A stretch of DNA of 64,000 nt from an uncultured Polaribacter sp. (GTDB taxonomy: Bacteria > Bacteroidota > Bacteroidia > Flavobacteriales > Flavobacteriaceae), in NCBI RefSeq assembly GCF_947501385.1, contig NZ_CANMVP010000010.1:90406-154405 (forward strand), read 5' to 3'. This document shows, in pieces, positions 37,604 through 47,153 of the stretch. The position numbers were made by a program, and so were the translations under genes. Under the pieces are notes generated by a model. That model ran no database searches. It worked only from the letters and a program-made list of their open reading frames with translations, and was not told the origin of the DNA. Every line of letters begins with the position of its first letter. The stretch's first letter is position 1.

Positions 37604-37655
37604 AATTCAAAGTTTTATATTTAATGGTCTTTAAATGGTCTTTAAATGGTGAAGC

Positions 37656-37860
37656 AATTTACTTTTTTGTAAAAAAAAATGGATGCTTATATTGACCATT
37701 TATTTGCTGAAATAAACCTTCTATTGCACTTTATCGAAAAAAATAGAAATAAAAGAACCTGTTGTAAAAATTTTAGATTTTGGAATATTTATTAACGTAA
37801 ACTTGACATTATACGTTCTTATTCTTTTAAGAGCTTTTGCCACAAGGTTCATGCAATTTG
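37656..37860 (-). promoter_or_regulatory. Shared upstream block, copy C
   Basis: On the minus strand: CCTTGTGGCAAAAGC, ATAATGTCAAGTTTACG, CCAAAATCTAAAATTTTTACAACAGG, then CGATAAAGTGCAATAGAAGG (37719-37738) and GGTCAATATAAGCATCC. Probable promoter/operator of the 37603 gene. A short direct repeat (TGGTCTTTAAA twice, 37624-37648) sits between it and the gene. Confidence 0.65.
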
Positions 37861-37947
37861 TTTTGTATTAGGAAAATACCCTTTACATATACATGAGAAC
37901 TTTTTTTAAAAAAATACCGCCGATTTCAATTAACGGTATCTTTATTT

Positions 37948-38145
37948 TTATTCCTTAACTATCTTTTTTGAAACTGTTTCATACTCGTTAGAAGTTGTTC
38001 CATTTTTCACAACTCCAGAAAGTAATATTTTACCCATATAATTAACAATGGAATATGAAGCCTCTTGTGAAATTCTAAAATCAATAACAAATTTATTATT
38101 TGTTGGATTTGGATAAACAGCTAATTTCTTGTATTTATTTAAGAG
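37948..38145 (-). pseudogene. C-terminal fragment of a lost T9SS-secreted protein
   Basis: The minus-strand frame reads LNKYKKLAVYPNPTNNKF, SYSIVNYMGKILLSGVV and ETVSKKIVKE and ends in TAA at 37948-37950. It aligns with the sorting domain of the 31541 gene but lacks the 16-residue SGLSSGFY segment (48 bases, in frame). No catalytic part is attached: the next sequence upstream is a transposase scrap starting at 38135. This is the stub of a deleted secreted enzyme. Confidence 0.8.
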
Positions 38146-38311
38146 TTAATAATTTTAGATTACTAATCTCATGGACCATAGGTTTAGATTCCAGCCATAA
38201 GGTTCTTGAATCTACTTTACCAGATAGCAAGCGTGTTATCTGGTTATGACTTACTTTATTGTCCTTCATAAATGAGAGGCTTGTCACGGTACTATAGTTC
38301 GTTTATTAATC
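38135..38311 (-). mobile_element. Transposase N-terminal fragment (insertion-sequence remnant)
   Basis: The minus-strand frame reads TNYSTVTSLSFMKDNKVSHN, then QITRLLSGKVDSRTLW, and stops at 38135-38137. The pattern resembles the N-terminal part of IS4-like Bacteroidota transposases (SHDQITRFLS...DLW). Nothing of the catalytic part remains, and I see no clear terminal repeats. It overlaps the end of the sorting-domain stub, marking a deletion junction. Confidence 0.6.
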
Positions 38312-38500
38312 CAAAAGGTTATTAACATTCATAAACGAAATTTAATACTTTTGTGTGTAACATCAGTTAGGTAAAATAAAGTGCTATTTATAATGCAGTG
38401 TTTCTTAAATCAATTCAAATGTTGTTCATTTCTCTTTTTTTTGACAGAAATTTAAAATAAACTCTCTAATAAGGTAAACACATTTTATAAGTTAAAAAAA
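38312..38500. other. AT-rich spacer, no gene seen
   Basis: Between the transposase scrap and the stop of the 38501 gene I see only AT-rich sequence with no ORF or clear hairpin. The scrap, the sorting-domain stub and the promoter block C account for the rest of the 897-base gene-free stretch 37604-38500. Confidence 0.5.
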
Positions 38501-39712
38501 TTATTTTTTCCAAGATATTTGAGCTTTACCTGTTTCAATATTTACCCAAACACTTGCATGTTCAAACTCTCGGGTAAACCCCCATCCCTCTGGCGTAGTT
38601 CGAGAATATACTCCTTTGGGATCGCCTAATGGGCGTTGTAAATCTGGGTAATCAATTAATGAACCTGAAGACAATGTCCAGCCCCAACCATATTGAAAAT
38701 AAGAATAAGGCTGTGCTCCAATCAAATAGCAGGCAAGATAATATTCCAATTTTTCTTTTGAAAGTTTTGCAAGTCTTTCATTTCTCTTTGCGCCTTTATA
38801 ATAATCCTTTTTCTCTTCTGAGACGCCATCATGCTCCACTCCAACACGAAATACCGATATTTTTCCCGCTTTGGCAGTTCGAAGCATATTTTCCCAATCT
38901 TCAAGCAGTTTTTCTTTGCTTAATAAATCACTTTTATAATGTTCGAACATATTAGCATCCACTACCGGAAAAACATACTGCGCTATTTTATCATGCGCAT
39001 TGTTTCCCAATACTATTTTATCCGAGCCTAATTTTTCTTTTAAAGCTTCCATCATATCTCCCATAGCTTTCTGAACCTCTTCACTTTTATCTTTACGCAA
39101 CCAAGCAAATCCATGCATCTGGTCAATAAAAGCACCATCGGCACCAGAAAATTCAACACCTTTTGCTACCGTGTTTACCCACCAATCGCGAAACCCTGGA
39201 TTCAAAACATCGAAATAAAACGTATTTCTGCGATGTGCCAGTTCTTTGGTTTTGGGGTCAATTATTAGGAATTTTTTTAGCTCTGGATGCTGGTCAATAT
39301 TTTCACCAGTAAAGTCTTTATTATAAGAGGTAAATGGCCATGCGTAAGCGGAGTTAAAATAGAAGAGTACTTTCATGTCTGGCTTCACTTTCTTAAAAGC
39401 CGCAACATCATGTTTTGCTCCTAATTCCGCAGAACCCAGTTGTTTAAGGGCATGTGATTTTTCGATACAAATAAAATTTGTTCTTTCGGAAATGTGTTCA
39501 ACTTCCTCTGGAAACAGTACTCTGGTTGATTCGCCAAACATATAATACATGGGCGTGGTATCCCAACTGAATTTAGGGTAAAAATCCTTACTTTCAAAAC
39601 TACTACCGTCACTTATTACATAGGTATTTTGTGCTATTACAGTTGAGGAAAACACTGTTACTATAAATATATATATTAAAACTAACACTGACTTATTCTT
39701 GCTCCTGTACAT
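38501..39712 (-). CDS. TIM-barrel glycoside-hydrolase-like protein (GHL15-like), paralog
   Basis: A 403-residue exported protein; signal peptide residues 1-28 (ends VIAQ). Landmarks of the 13665 protein recur: YPKFSWDTTPMY, MKVLFYFNSAY, DGAFIDQMH (Asp197), ANMFEHYK (Glu257), LACYLIGAQPYSYFQYGWGW and the terminal TREFEHASVWVNIETGKAQISWK. A glycosidase fold is likely; the substrate is unknown. It is the last gene of the 44661-38501 minus operon, 43 bases behind a stop-interrupted sulfatase. Confidence 0.75.
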   Translation of the reverse strand: MYRSKNKSVLVLIYIFIVTVFSSTVIAQNTYVISDGSSFESKDFYPKFSWDTTPMYYMFGESTRVLFPEEVEHISERTNFICIEKSHALKQLGSAELGAKHDVAAFKKVKPDMKVLFYFNSAYAWPFTSYNKDFTGENIDQHPELKKFLIIDPKTKELAHRRNTFYFDVLNPGFRDWWVNTVAKGVEFSGADGAFIDQMHGFAWLRKDKSEEVQKAMGDMMEALKEKLGSDKIVLGNNAHDKIAQYVFPVVDANMFEHYKSDLLSKEKLLEDWENMLRTAKAGKISVFRVGVEHDGVSEEKKDYYKGAKRNERLAKLSKEKLEYYLACYLIGAQPYSYFQYGWGWTLSSGSLIDYPDLQRPLGDPKGVYSRTTPEGWGFTREFEHASVWVNIETGKAQISWKK

Positions 39713-39755
39713 TTTGATAGTTGGTATTTAATTAATAATTCTTTTAAAAAAAGCG

Positions 39756-41546
39756 TTAAATTTTTTCGATATAAACATAGTAAGCTGGATGAACAACATC
39801 ATTTTCATCAATTAATTGCGCTTCCATATCATACTTACCTGCTGGAATACGACTTGTAAAGCTTACTTCGTCTTGTCCTTCTTTGATTTTATCTGATTTT
39901 ACCAAACCGGCAACATAAATATAGGCCTCTTGAAAATCTGATTTTACACTTGCCGGCATGATTCTATCCAATTCGGGAATTTTTGTTTGTTCAGGAAAGG
40001 TAGCATTAATGGCTAAACCGCTTTCACGGGGAAATCTTCTTAGACTAATTTTGTAATCCCCATCTTCCACAAATTCTATTTTCCATCTTCCAGTTGCCGC
40101 AGATCCACTGGTTGCTCCATATTGATGCCAAACATGTCCAAATTTGCCCGTAAGCATATCATGAGCGGAAATTCTAGAAGGGTTTTCATGAGGTGAACCC
40201 ACTTTTATATAACTGTATTTTTCATCTACACCTTCATCCATAAATGATTGCCACCACTTTTCATATCCTAAAGCTAAACGCTCTGCTACCTCTGGATGCT
40301 TTTGAACAACGTTAGTTGACTAGATTTTATCATTTTTCATGTTATAAAGTTCATCGCCATTTACCAATCTCCAGTCATCATCCATTACGGTATACGTTCT
40401 GTATTTAATAAGATTTTGCATCCGTTGGGTATCCATATACAAAACTCTATTTGGGAGTTTTTCTACTGTATTATATAATAATGGTTTTAAACTAGTACCA
40501 TCCAACGGCTTTACGGGATTAAAATCTAAACCTAATACATCAACAAATGTTGGAAGCAAATCATAATGCGCCACTAACTTATCAATATCCTTACCTCCTG
40601 TAAGTTTTCCATCTGGCCAACGAATAAATAAAGGTACCCGATGTCCGCCTTCATAAACACTTCCTTTAGAACCTTTCATTCCTGCGTCAAATATTTTATT
40701 TCCTCCAGCTGTCCCATTATCAGTCGTGAAAATAAGAATGGTATTATCGGTTAAGTTTAAAGCATCTAGTTTTTTCTGTAAATGTCTAAAATTGTCGTCG
40801 ATATTAGTAATCATACCATAAAACCTTTTGTATCTATCTGGTAATTCGGATTCGCTTATATCTTTATAAATATCGAAGTAATCTTTTGGAACATTATATG
40901 GCGCGTGCGGTGCATTGGTAGATATATAGCAAAAAAAAGGATTGTCTTTATTATCCCCTATAAAATTTAAAGCTTCTGAGAAAAATACATCTGTACAATA
41001 TCCATTGTATTTTTCTGTTTTTCCATTATGCCAATACGTATCATCAAAATAATCATTTCCCCAATAATCGGGTCCTTGGGTAATTCCTCCGCCACCGTGA
41101 CGGACTACTTCATGGAATCCTCTATCTTCTGGACGAAAAGGATAATTATCTCCTAAATGCCACTTACCAAACATACCGTTGGTATATCCGTTTTGAGCAA
41201 AAATTTGAGGCAAAATAACTTCATCTTCAAATAAAAGGGAACGCCCCATAATAGTATGATAAGCATTTACCCGATTAGAATGCCTCCCTGTCATTAATGC
41301 AGCCCTACTTGGTGCACAGGTAGTAGAAACATGGTAATTTGTAAATCGAACAGATTCCTCATAAAAAGCATCGATATGGGGTGTTTTTATATACCGATTC
41401 CCCATACAGCTTAAATCATTAAACCCTTGGTCGTCTGTTATCACAACAATAATATTAGGTTTCTTTTGAGCTGATAAAATTGTTGGTAAGGCAAATAAAA
41501 TAAGTAGTAAGACTATAGTGCTGTTTTTGAAAATTTTTAAATTCAT
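39756..41546 (-). pseudogene. Class S1 sulfatase gene interrupted by an in-frame TAG
   Basis: The frame from 41546 encodes a signal peptide, TDDQGFND, formylglycine Cys77 in C-A-P-S-R, TDNGTAGG and DDDWRLVNGDELYNM, then hits TAG at 40320-40322. The same frame continues without further stops (TNVVQKHPEVAERLALGYEKW) to 39756, matching the C-terminal domain of the intact 19453 sulfatase. There the aligned position is Gln, so a single CAG-to-TAG change explains the interruption. Restored length about 596 residues. The truncated 408-residue product keeps all active-site motifs but lacks the C-terminal domain, so residual activity cannot be excluded. Twelve bases separate it from the propeller gene upstream. 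Confidence 0.88.
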
Positions 41547-41558
41547 TTGTAATGTTAT

Positions 41559-42614
41559 TTAATTTGGAATCCATCCATCAATTTTAACAAAAAATCCAGC
41601 TGAAGGGTCTTCATCATGACATGCAAGAAAAAGATATTCTGGTTCTCCGTTTTTCCATAAAATATGTGGGCGTTCAGTACGTGCCAATTTATCTCCAAAG
41701 TATTGTTCATTTGTTTTATAACCAATCTCTGGTCTGCCCCAATGTATGCCATCCTCCGATTTATAAATTAACCCTGGGCGATTGCCTCCTGCTTTTATTT
41801 CCTTCGCAGGAATAGGGTTTCCTTCTAGCATATTTCTTACTCCCTTTCTATCTTCCACAATCATATAATACATGTCTTTATAATAAAACGCATAGCAATC
41901 TTCAATATCTAAATCTTTATCGGCATAACTAATAAGAGGGTTTTCTGGGTGATTCTCATAAGGCCCTTCAATATTATCACTTATCGCTAAAGAAATTTCA
42001 CGATGCCTTGTTGTACCAAAAGCGTCAGACATGGATTTATAGTAAATCCTGAATTTCCCATCTTTGTCTTTTAAAAAAGTAGGATTTGAAGCATGAATAA
42101 TATTTGCACCATCTCTTTGTGTTCCTGAAGCTTTAATTATAGGATTATATGGGCTTTCCGTCCAAGGACCATCCAAAGATTTAGAGGTTGCAATACCTAT
42201 TTCTTGATTGAACCCTGGCGTATCTCTAGACTTTAATAAATAGACCAAAACATAGATATCTTCTACTTGGGATATTTGTGGATTATGATAGGTATGTGTA
42301 TTGCTGGCAAAAGTAGTATCTACAAAAGTATAAGGACCTTTTGGGGATTTAGCTGTATAATGTACTATTTTACTATCTTTTATCCAGCTCCCATTATTAG
42401 GAATGGCAGACATAAATACATGTAATTTCCCTGAGTCATCATAAATTGGAGCCATACACCAATACCACCAACCCTCTGGTGCATCAAGAATATAATCTCC
42501 TGCAATATGGGATTTAACAAAAGATGACTCCTTTATGGATAGGTCTTTTTTACAAGAAAAGGAAATAAAGATTATTACAATTGATACTAAGATTTGAATT
42601 TTATATTTCATCAT
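41559..42614 (-). CDS. Five-bladed-propeller glycosidase-like lipoprotein (GH43/GH117-like)
   Basis: A 351-residue lipoprotein with Cys21 in FISFSCKKD. Repeated blade segments (YWCMAPIYDDSGKLHVFMSA, THTYHNPQISQVEDIYVLVY, HASNPTFLKDKDGKFRIYYKS, DIEDCYAFYYKDMYYMIVED, ERPHILWKNGEPEYLFLA) match the five-bladed beta-propeller glycosidases of the GH43/GH117 type. Acidic residues in the blade starts (APIYDD, IEDCY) could be catalytic; I cannot pick the family. GH117 acts on anhydro-galactose in agars and related glycans, which would widen the substrate beyond fucose; this is a weak hint. Flanked by two disrupted sulfatases, it is the intact middle gene of the operon. Confidence 0.7.
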   Translation of the reverse strand: MMKYKIQILVSIVIIFISFSCKKDLSIKESSFVKSHIAGDYILDAPEGWWYWCMAPIYDDSGKLHVFMSAIPNNGSWIKDSKIVHYTAKSPKGPYTFVDTTFASNTHTYHNPQISQVEDIYVLVYLLKSRDTPGFNQEIGIATSKSLDGPWTESPYNPIIKASGTQRDGANIIHASNPTFLKDKDGKFRIYYKSMSDAFGTTRHREISLAISDNIEGPYENHPENPLISYADKDLDIEDCYAFYYKDMYYMIVEDRKGVRNMLEGNPIPAKEIKAGGNRPGLIYKSEDGIHWGRPEIGYKTNEQYFGDKLARTERPHILWKNGEPEYLFLACHDEDPSAGFFVKIDGWIPN

Positions 42615-42771
42615 ATTTTATTGAAATATAAATATCATGATAAACTACTATAATCAACTTTCTCTATTTACCCTTTGTGTTGCTCTAATAATGTATTAGT
42701 ATAAAAAAGTTTCGACTGCAAAAATTAATTCTGGCAGTACTAACTATTTTCTTCCTTCGTTAACATATCAA

Positions 42772-44661
42772 CTAAAGCTTATAGCTTACATCCAACGTAG
42801 ATTTGTTGTCCACGACAGGTGAAAAAATATAATTATTTTCATCAATTAATGTAAAAACATAGTGCGTTGCCCCTAGAGGTAGCTTCACAACAGCCTTTCC
42901 TTGAGCTATTTTTGCAGGAATTTGATACCAATACCCACTTTTTTTTCCCTTCTTTTTCGTGTAGGTTAAATACACTTTCTGAACCTTTGTTTTTCCTTGT
43001 AATTCGGTTTAAAAAGTAACGGTAGCTTCTCTGGTTCTTTTATTATAAAACTGACTAATGATTGAGGGTACCCTATTTTTCCCAGCAATCTCTTTTGTAC
43101 TTCTTGAATTAAAATACCCTGGTTTTGCTTTCGTTTCTTTTAAGAACGTTTCTAATTTTTCTACCATGTTATGAAACGTATTTCTAAATTCAGGTTTTTG
43201 GCTTAAATCATTGTTTTCTTCCCAATCCAAACGATTTCCATTGGCATCATCTAATCGATAAAGGCTATAATCACTAGTCAAATAGTTTTTATACAATTTA
43301 AAATCTCCCGCTCTCATAGCACTTCTAATTTCATCGGGACGTCCATGAGGAAAATGCCAGTACAGTATATCCCGCTTTTTACCCGATGTATCTTTCACCT
43401 CATTTTCCTGACCCAGTAAATAAGGAAAAATATTAACTCCTCCGAATCTAGCATTTTGTGCTGCGTTACCGGGTGCGCCAGTCATCGCCAAAATTGTGGG
43501 ATAAAAATCTAACCCTGAAACAATTTCTCGAGAAACATTCGGCGTAATTTCTGGTCCTTTTATAAAAGTAGGCACACGAACACCACCTTCTCTTGTTGAT
43601 ATTTTTCCTTTATCTAAAGGAGCATTATCTGTGGTTTCTTCTCTGGCCCATTCCATTCCTCCATTATCCGAAGACACAAAAAGATAAGTGGTTTCAGATA
43701 TTTTTTTTCCAGGATATCGCGGATCATCTGTAGCTTCCATAAAGTCGAGAATTTTACCTAAACTCCAATCTAAAGTGCCTACCATAGATGCATAATATGG
43801 ATTATTTTGTCCTGGTGTTTTCCATTGACCTGGATCTGTCGGGAAAGGTAATCCCATTTTTTTACAGTTATAGGCTAAAAATAAACTATCCCTTGTTTGA
43901 ATAGGTGCATGTACCAACCAATGTGCCAAATACAGAAAGAACGGTTGTTTACTTTTACTACTTTTCTCAAGAAATTTTAAGGCATCGCCTGTAACTGGAT
44001 CGTATGGCCGACCTGTTTTTTTATCAATTCGATACATATCATCTTCTTTGTATGTCGCAAAGTCAGACAAGCGATCGGGTTTCATCCTTCTTGTTAATCC
44101 ACGGGTCTCCGATACATACTCAAAACCTACCTCTGCGGATGATGTTTTTGTAGCTGCATTTCATATATGCCATTTACCTACATGTGCTGTGGTATAGCCA
44201 TGATCAACCAAAGCATTGGCCAAGGTATATTCTGAAGGGTTCATATGACCTGGTTGATAAGGAGACACCATAATGTTCGCTGATTTAGAAACAGTTTCAG
44301 GCTTGCCACCATTAATACTTGTTTTGCCTGATAATGCTGGATGAACGCCTGTGATAAGTGCCACACGACTGGGAGAACAAACTGGTGCTGGAGAATACGC
44401 TTGTGTAAAATTAATAGCTTGTTTTGCTAACCGTTTAAAATTTGGAGTTTCCCACGGACAAGGTGCATCTACATCATTCACTTCTGTATCTTGCCAACCC
44501 AAATCATCAGCATAAAAAATAATGATGTTTGGTTTGTCAACTTTTATGACCTGACTATAAGAAGAAAATATTGTGAACAGCAATCCAAATATGAAATACG
44601 TATTTTTAAAACTACTAAAATAATGGACTCTTTTCATTTTTAGAGGATCAGGATATATCAT
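42772..44661 (-). pseudogene. Class S1 sulfatase gene with two in-frame stops
   Basis: One continuous frame from 44661 to 42772 aligns with the 1310 sulfatase. It carries a signal peptide, ADDLGWQD, formylglycine Cys95 in C-S-P-S-R and AHVGKWH, then TGA at 44161-44163, then VGFEYVSETRG, SSDNGGMEW and RAGDFKLYKN, then TAA at 43009-43011, then the C-terminal beta-rich end (YWYQIPAKIA). At the TGA the restored residue would plausibly be Gly (GGA) or Trp; at the TAA, Lys or Glu. Two substitutions are enough to break it. The start could also be the internal ATG nine codons in, which fits a signal peptide better. It is the first gene of the operon 44661-38501. Confidence 0.87.
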
Positions 44662-44707
44662 TTTATCTAAATTATTTTCTTTATTTAATGCTCCAAGGTT
44701 TAATTTA

Positions 44708-44750
44708 AGATAGGATTAAAGGTTCACTCTATAAACTTTCAATCCTATCT
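44708..44750. terminator. Inverted-repeat hairpin behind the SusC/D operon
   Basis: AGATAGGATT (44708-44717) and AATCCTATCT (44741-44750) are exact reverse complements, with AAAG/CTTT extending the stem. It lies ~190 bases behind the 44943 stop and ~50 bases upstream of the broken sulfatase's start, so it may end the SusC/D transcript. No T-run, so confidence is moderate. Confidence 0.5.
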
Positions 44751-44942
44751 GTGTCTTTATATACTTACTCTATGGGTTGATTAAATAGCTTAATCTCCAA
44801 CTTATAAACAAGATGCTGTATTTGCGAATCTTTTAATAAAACCTTCTTGCTGCTAATTGCCATTTTACATGCATCCCCTTTTTAAACTTACAATTACGGC
44901 CTCCCAACCTAATAAAATATTCAGCTTAATTCTTCTCAAAAT

Positions 44943-45908
44943 TTAATCAGGATCTACAGTAAAAGTCCTCACCACTTCGTTAGCTCCTAAATCTTTAATT
45001 CCTATAGTAACATTTTGTATATCTGATGTTAAACCAGTAGTATCAAAATTTCCGGTTGTATCTGATGAAGTAAATACATTTGTATTTGCAACTCCATTCA
45101 CAAAGTAAGTTAATTCTATCGTTAAATCTTTGTTTGCTACATTTTCCCAAAAAATATTGATTCCACCACTAATCGGTGTAATCACTACAGAATCTAATGC
45201 ATCTACAATATTTTGTTGTAGAATGAACTCCTCCCAATCAGAATCAAATTCGTCTATACTATTTTCTTCTGGCACATAAAACGTACGGTATTGAATCGTT
45301 TTTGTAAAATCAACATTATTTAACACAACACGCTCATCTTCGGGCATTGTTGTTACAACTAACTCTTCACCCGTAGTTTCATTAAAATATTTAAATTCAG
45401 TATTACGCTCAGATGCACTGCTAATACTTAATTCAACTGCTAAAGAATCTGCATTTGTTCTTGTAGAATTGAATGATTTCGCCAGTAAACTAGAACGGTA
45501 AGCATCGCCGTATACGTTAACAAATGCATCTACTTCTACAGAAGATGCACCTTGAGCATCTTTAGTAAAGATAGCAAATTGATACGATCTTTCCTCTAAA
45601 TTAGGAATTATATATTCTAATGAATCTATATTGTTATCTGATTTTTCATATGGAAAACTCAATATATTCTCTCCACTATTCCATGAGACTAGAACTTCAG
45701 TAACAGTAATCGCATTAAATAAGGATGCTGTAATTTTTGCTCTATTTCTACCACTAATAGCTTTAACCGAATCTACTTTATTACTGTACTCAATTTCTCC
45801 ATTTTCGAGATATTGCTTGAAATTAGCATCCGTTTCAGTACACGATACAAAAACAGCACTAATAATCGCTAATAATATATATAAATTTTTACTAAACATA
45901 ATCTTCAT
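44943..45908 (-). CDS. DUF4998-type surface lipoprotein
   Basis: A 321-residue lipoprotein; lipid Cys23 in VSCTETD. Segments such as RAKITASLFNAITVTEVLVSW and EYIIPNLEERSYQFAIFTKD are typical of DUF4998 proteins seen behind SusC/D pairs. Several fibronectin-like beta repeats are implied. It probably sits on the outer-membrane surface and helps to capture glycan (SusE/F-like role), an inference from position. It is the last gene of the 52515-44943 operon, 9 bases behind the next gene. Confidence 0.7.
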   Translation of the reverse strand: MKIMFSKNLYILLAIISAVFVSCTETDANFKQYLENGEIEYSNKVDSVKAISGRNRAKITASLFNAITVTEVLVSWNSGENILSFPYEKSDNNIDSLEYIIPNLEERSYQFAIFTKDAQGASSVEVDAFVNVYGDAYRSSLLAKSFNSTRTNADSLAVELSISSASERNTEFKYFNETTGEELVVTTMPEDERVVLNNVDFTKTIQYRTFYVPEENSIDEFDSDWEEFILQQNIVDALDSVVITPISGGINIFWENVANKDLTIELTYFVNGVANTNVFTSSDTTGNFDTTGLTSDIQNVTIGIKDLGANEVVRTFTVDPD

Positions 45909-45917
45909 TTTTAATTT

Positions 45918-47129
45918 TTATTGTATTTCACCCCAGAATGAAAGTTCGGAAAATATAATATACCCACTCGACTCAAAATTTTCCAAAAATTCTATTCTAA
46001 TATATCTAACAGGTGGTGAAGGACTTAAAGAGAATTCACTTCCATTTATAGCAGCTTCTTCATCTTCGTTACTCAAACCTTGGTTACCACTTCCTCCATA
46101 CGTATTTCCAGAAGGACTAGTTGCAACACATTCTCTTAGTTTTATCCAATTACTCATATCGCCATCTGGACTTGGAACTTCATTAGTACCATATATGGTA
46201 TACACTTTTGGCGCTCCTACTGAGAAATATCTAGTTCTTCGCATGTGCAATTTAAATCGACTTAAATTTGCACTAACACCCAAATCCATAGTAAAAAAGG
46301 TTCTCTCATTAACAATAGTAGCTCTGGCAAAATCATTGTTTGAATTAGTTATGTCATTAAACAATTCAGCAACAACCCCTCCAAATGTGGTCCAAATTTC
46401 ATCACCTTCAATTAACTGATATTGAGAAAAAAGACTTTTATCTAAAGTAGATTCAAATAATGGTGTTAGTAATTTATCTGGCGTATTTGGAAAAATAGTA
46501 TCTGATTTGTTTTTATATTGATCCCTAAATATAAATGCAAATTTTGTTGGTACAGAAGGATATCCTCTAAGGTTAGCTACCCCATCAGCTACACTGTTAT
46601 AGAGCGTTTGTGCTATTTCTAAATTTCCAAAATCATCTTCCGCTAATAAATCAATCACCAAAGTCGATTGTTCTGTATTTTGCCAATTAAATCTAGCTCC
46701 TCCAAAATCTACATTAACTGTTGCTGAATTTTGTATATCTAATATCGGTGCTCTAAGCGGAGTCCCTACAGCCGTAACAATGTCAGATTCATTACCACTT
46801 TTATCTACAGCTATAAAACTAACCACCTTTTCTTCTTCGTTTCCATAACCACGTGCTTCGAAAGTGTTACTAAATTTAGAAGCTCTTAATTCTGTTTTAC
46901 CAAGAGCTTCTGTTTCATAACTTGCTTTCACATACAATAAATCTGTATCAGAAGGAGCATCAAATTTAATATCAAATCCTCCTGGAACTGCTACTAATTC
47001 AACGTTGGTAACTACTCCTGGTTTTTGATTATCAAAAACTAATGGTCCGTGATCACCCTCTTCTTCGCAACCCAAAAGCACAAAAGAAGAAATGCATACT
47101 AGAATAAATAAATTTTTAAAATGTTTCAT
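45918..47129 (-). CDS. DUF4959/DUF5126/DUF5000-type surface glycan-binding lipoprotein
   Basis: A 403-residue lipoprotein; lipid Cys21 in LLGCEEEG. N-terminal PGVVTNVELVAVPGGFDIKF with SYETEALGKTE (DUF4959-like), a middle Ig-like part (FNWQNTEQSTLVIDLLAEDDFG, DUF5126-like) and a C-terminal discoidin-like domain (FFTMDLGVSANLSRFKLHMRR, RYIRIEFLENF, FSELSFWG; DUF5000-like). This three-part layout is typical of surface glycan-binding proteins in SusC/D operons. It lies 24 bases behind SusD and 9 before the DUF4998 gene. Confidence 0.78.
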   Translation of the reverse strand: MKHFKNLFILVCISSFVLLGCEEEGDHGPLVFDNQKPGVVTNVELVAVPGGFDIKFDAPSDTDLLYVKASYETEALGKTELRASKFSNTFEARGYGNEEEKVVSFIAVDKSGNESDIVTAVGTPLRAPILDIQNSATVNVDFGGARFNWQNTEQSTLVIDLLAEDDFGNLEIAQTLYNSVADGVANLRGYPSVPTKFAFIFRDQYKNKSDTIFPNTPDKLLTPLFESTLDKSLFSQYQLIEGDEIWTTFGGVVAELFNDITNSNNDFARATIVNERTFFTMDLGVSANLSRFKLHMRRTRYFSVGAPKVYTIYGTNEVPSPDGDMSNWIKLRECVATSPSGNTYGGSGNQGLSNEDEEAAINGSEFSLSPSPPVRYIRIEFLENFESSGYIIFSELSFWGEIQ

Positions 47130-47153
47130 TTTTTTAATTTTTTTTTAATAAAA

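Noticed and set aside
37624..37648. Direct repeat TGGTCTTTAAA twice in the leader of the 35723 gene
   Set aside because: Only two units, so not evidence of a CRISPR array or a regulatory array; probably a small slippage duplication.
23571..44163. Reassigned stop codons as an explanation for the interrupted genes
   Set aside because: TAG, TGA and TAA all occur at the interruptions, and other genes in the window end normally at these codons. Plain nonsense substitutions explain all cases.
44857..44874. A short exact match (GCTGCTAATTGCCATTTT) between the 44.9-kb spacer and the SusD coding region near 48270
   Set aside because: Flanking sequence does not align, so it is too short to call a relic.
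45631..46419. A 262-codon plus-strand open frame
   Set aside because: Antisense to the two surface lipoprotein genes (44943, 45918), spanning their boundary; no recognisable domain.
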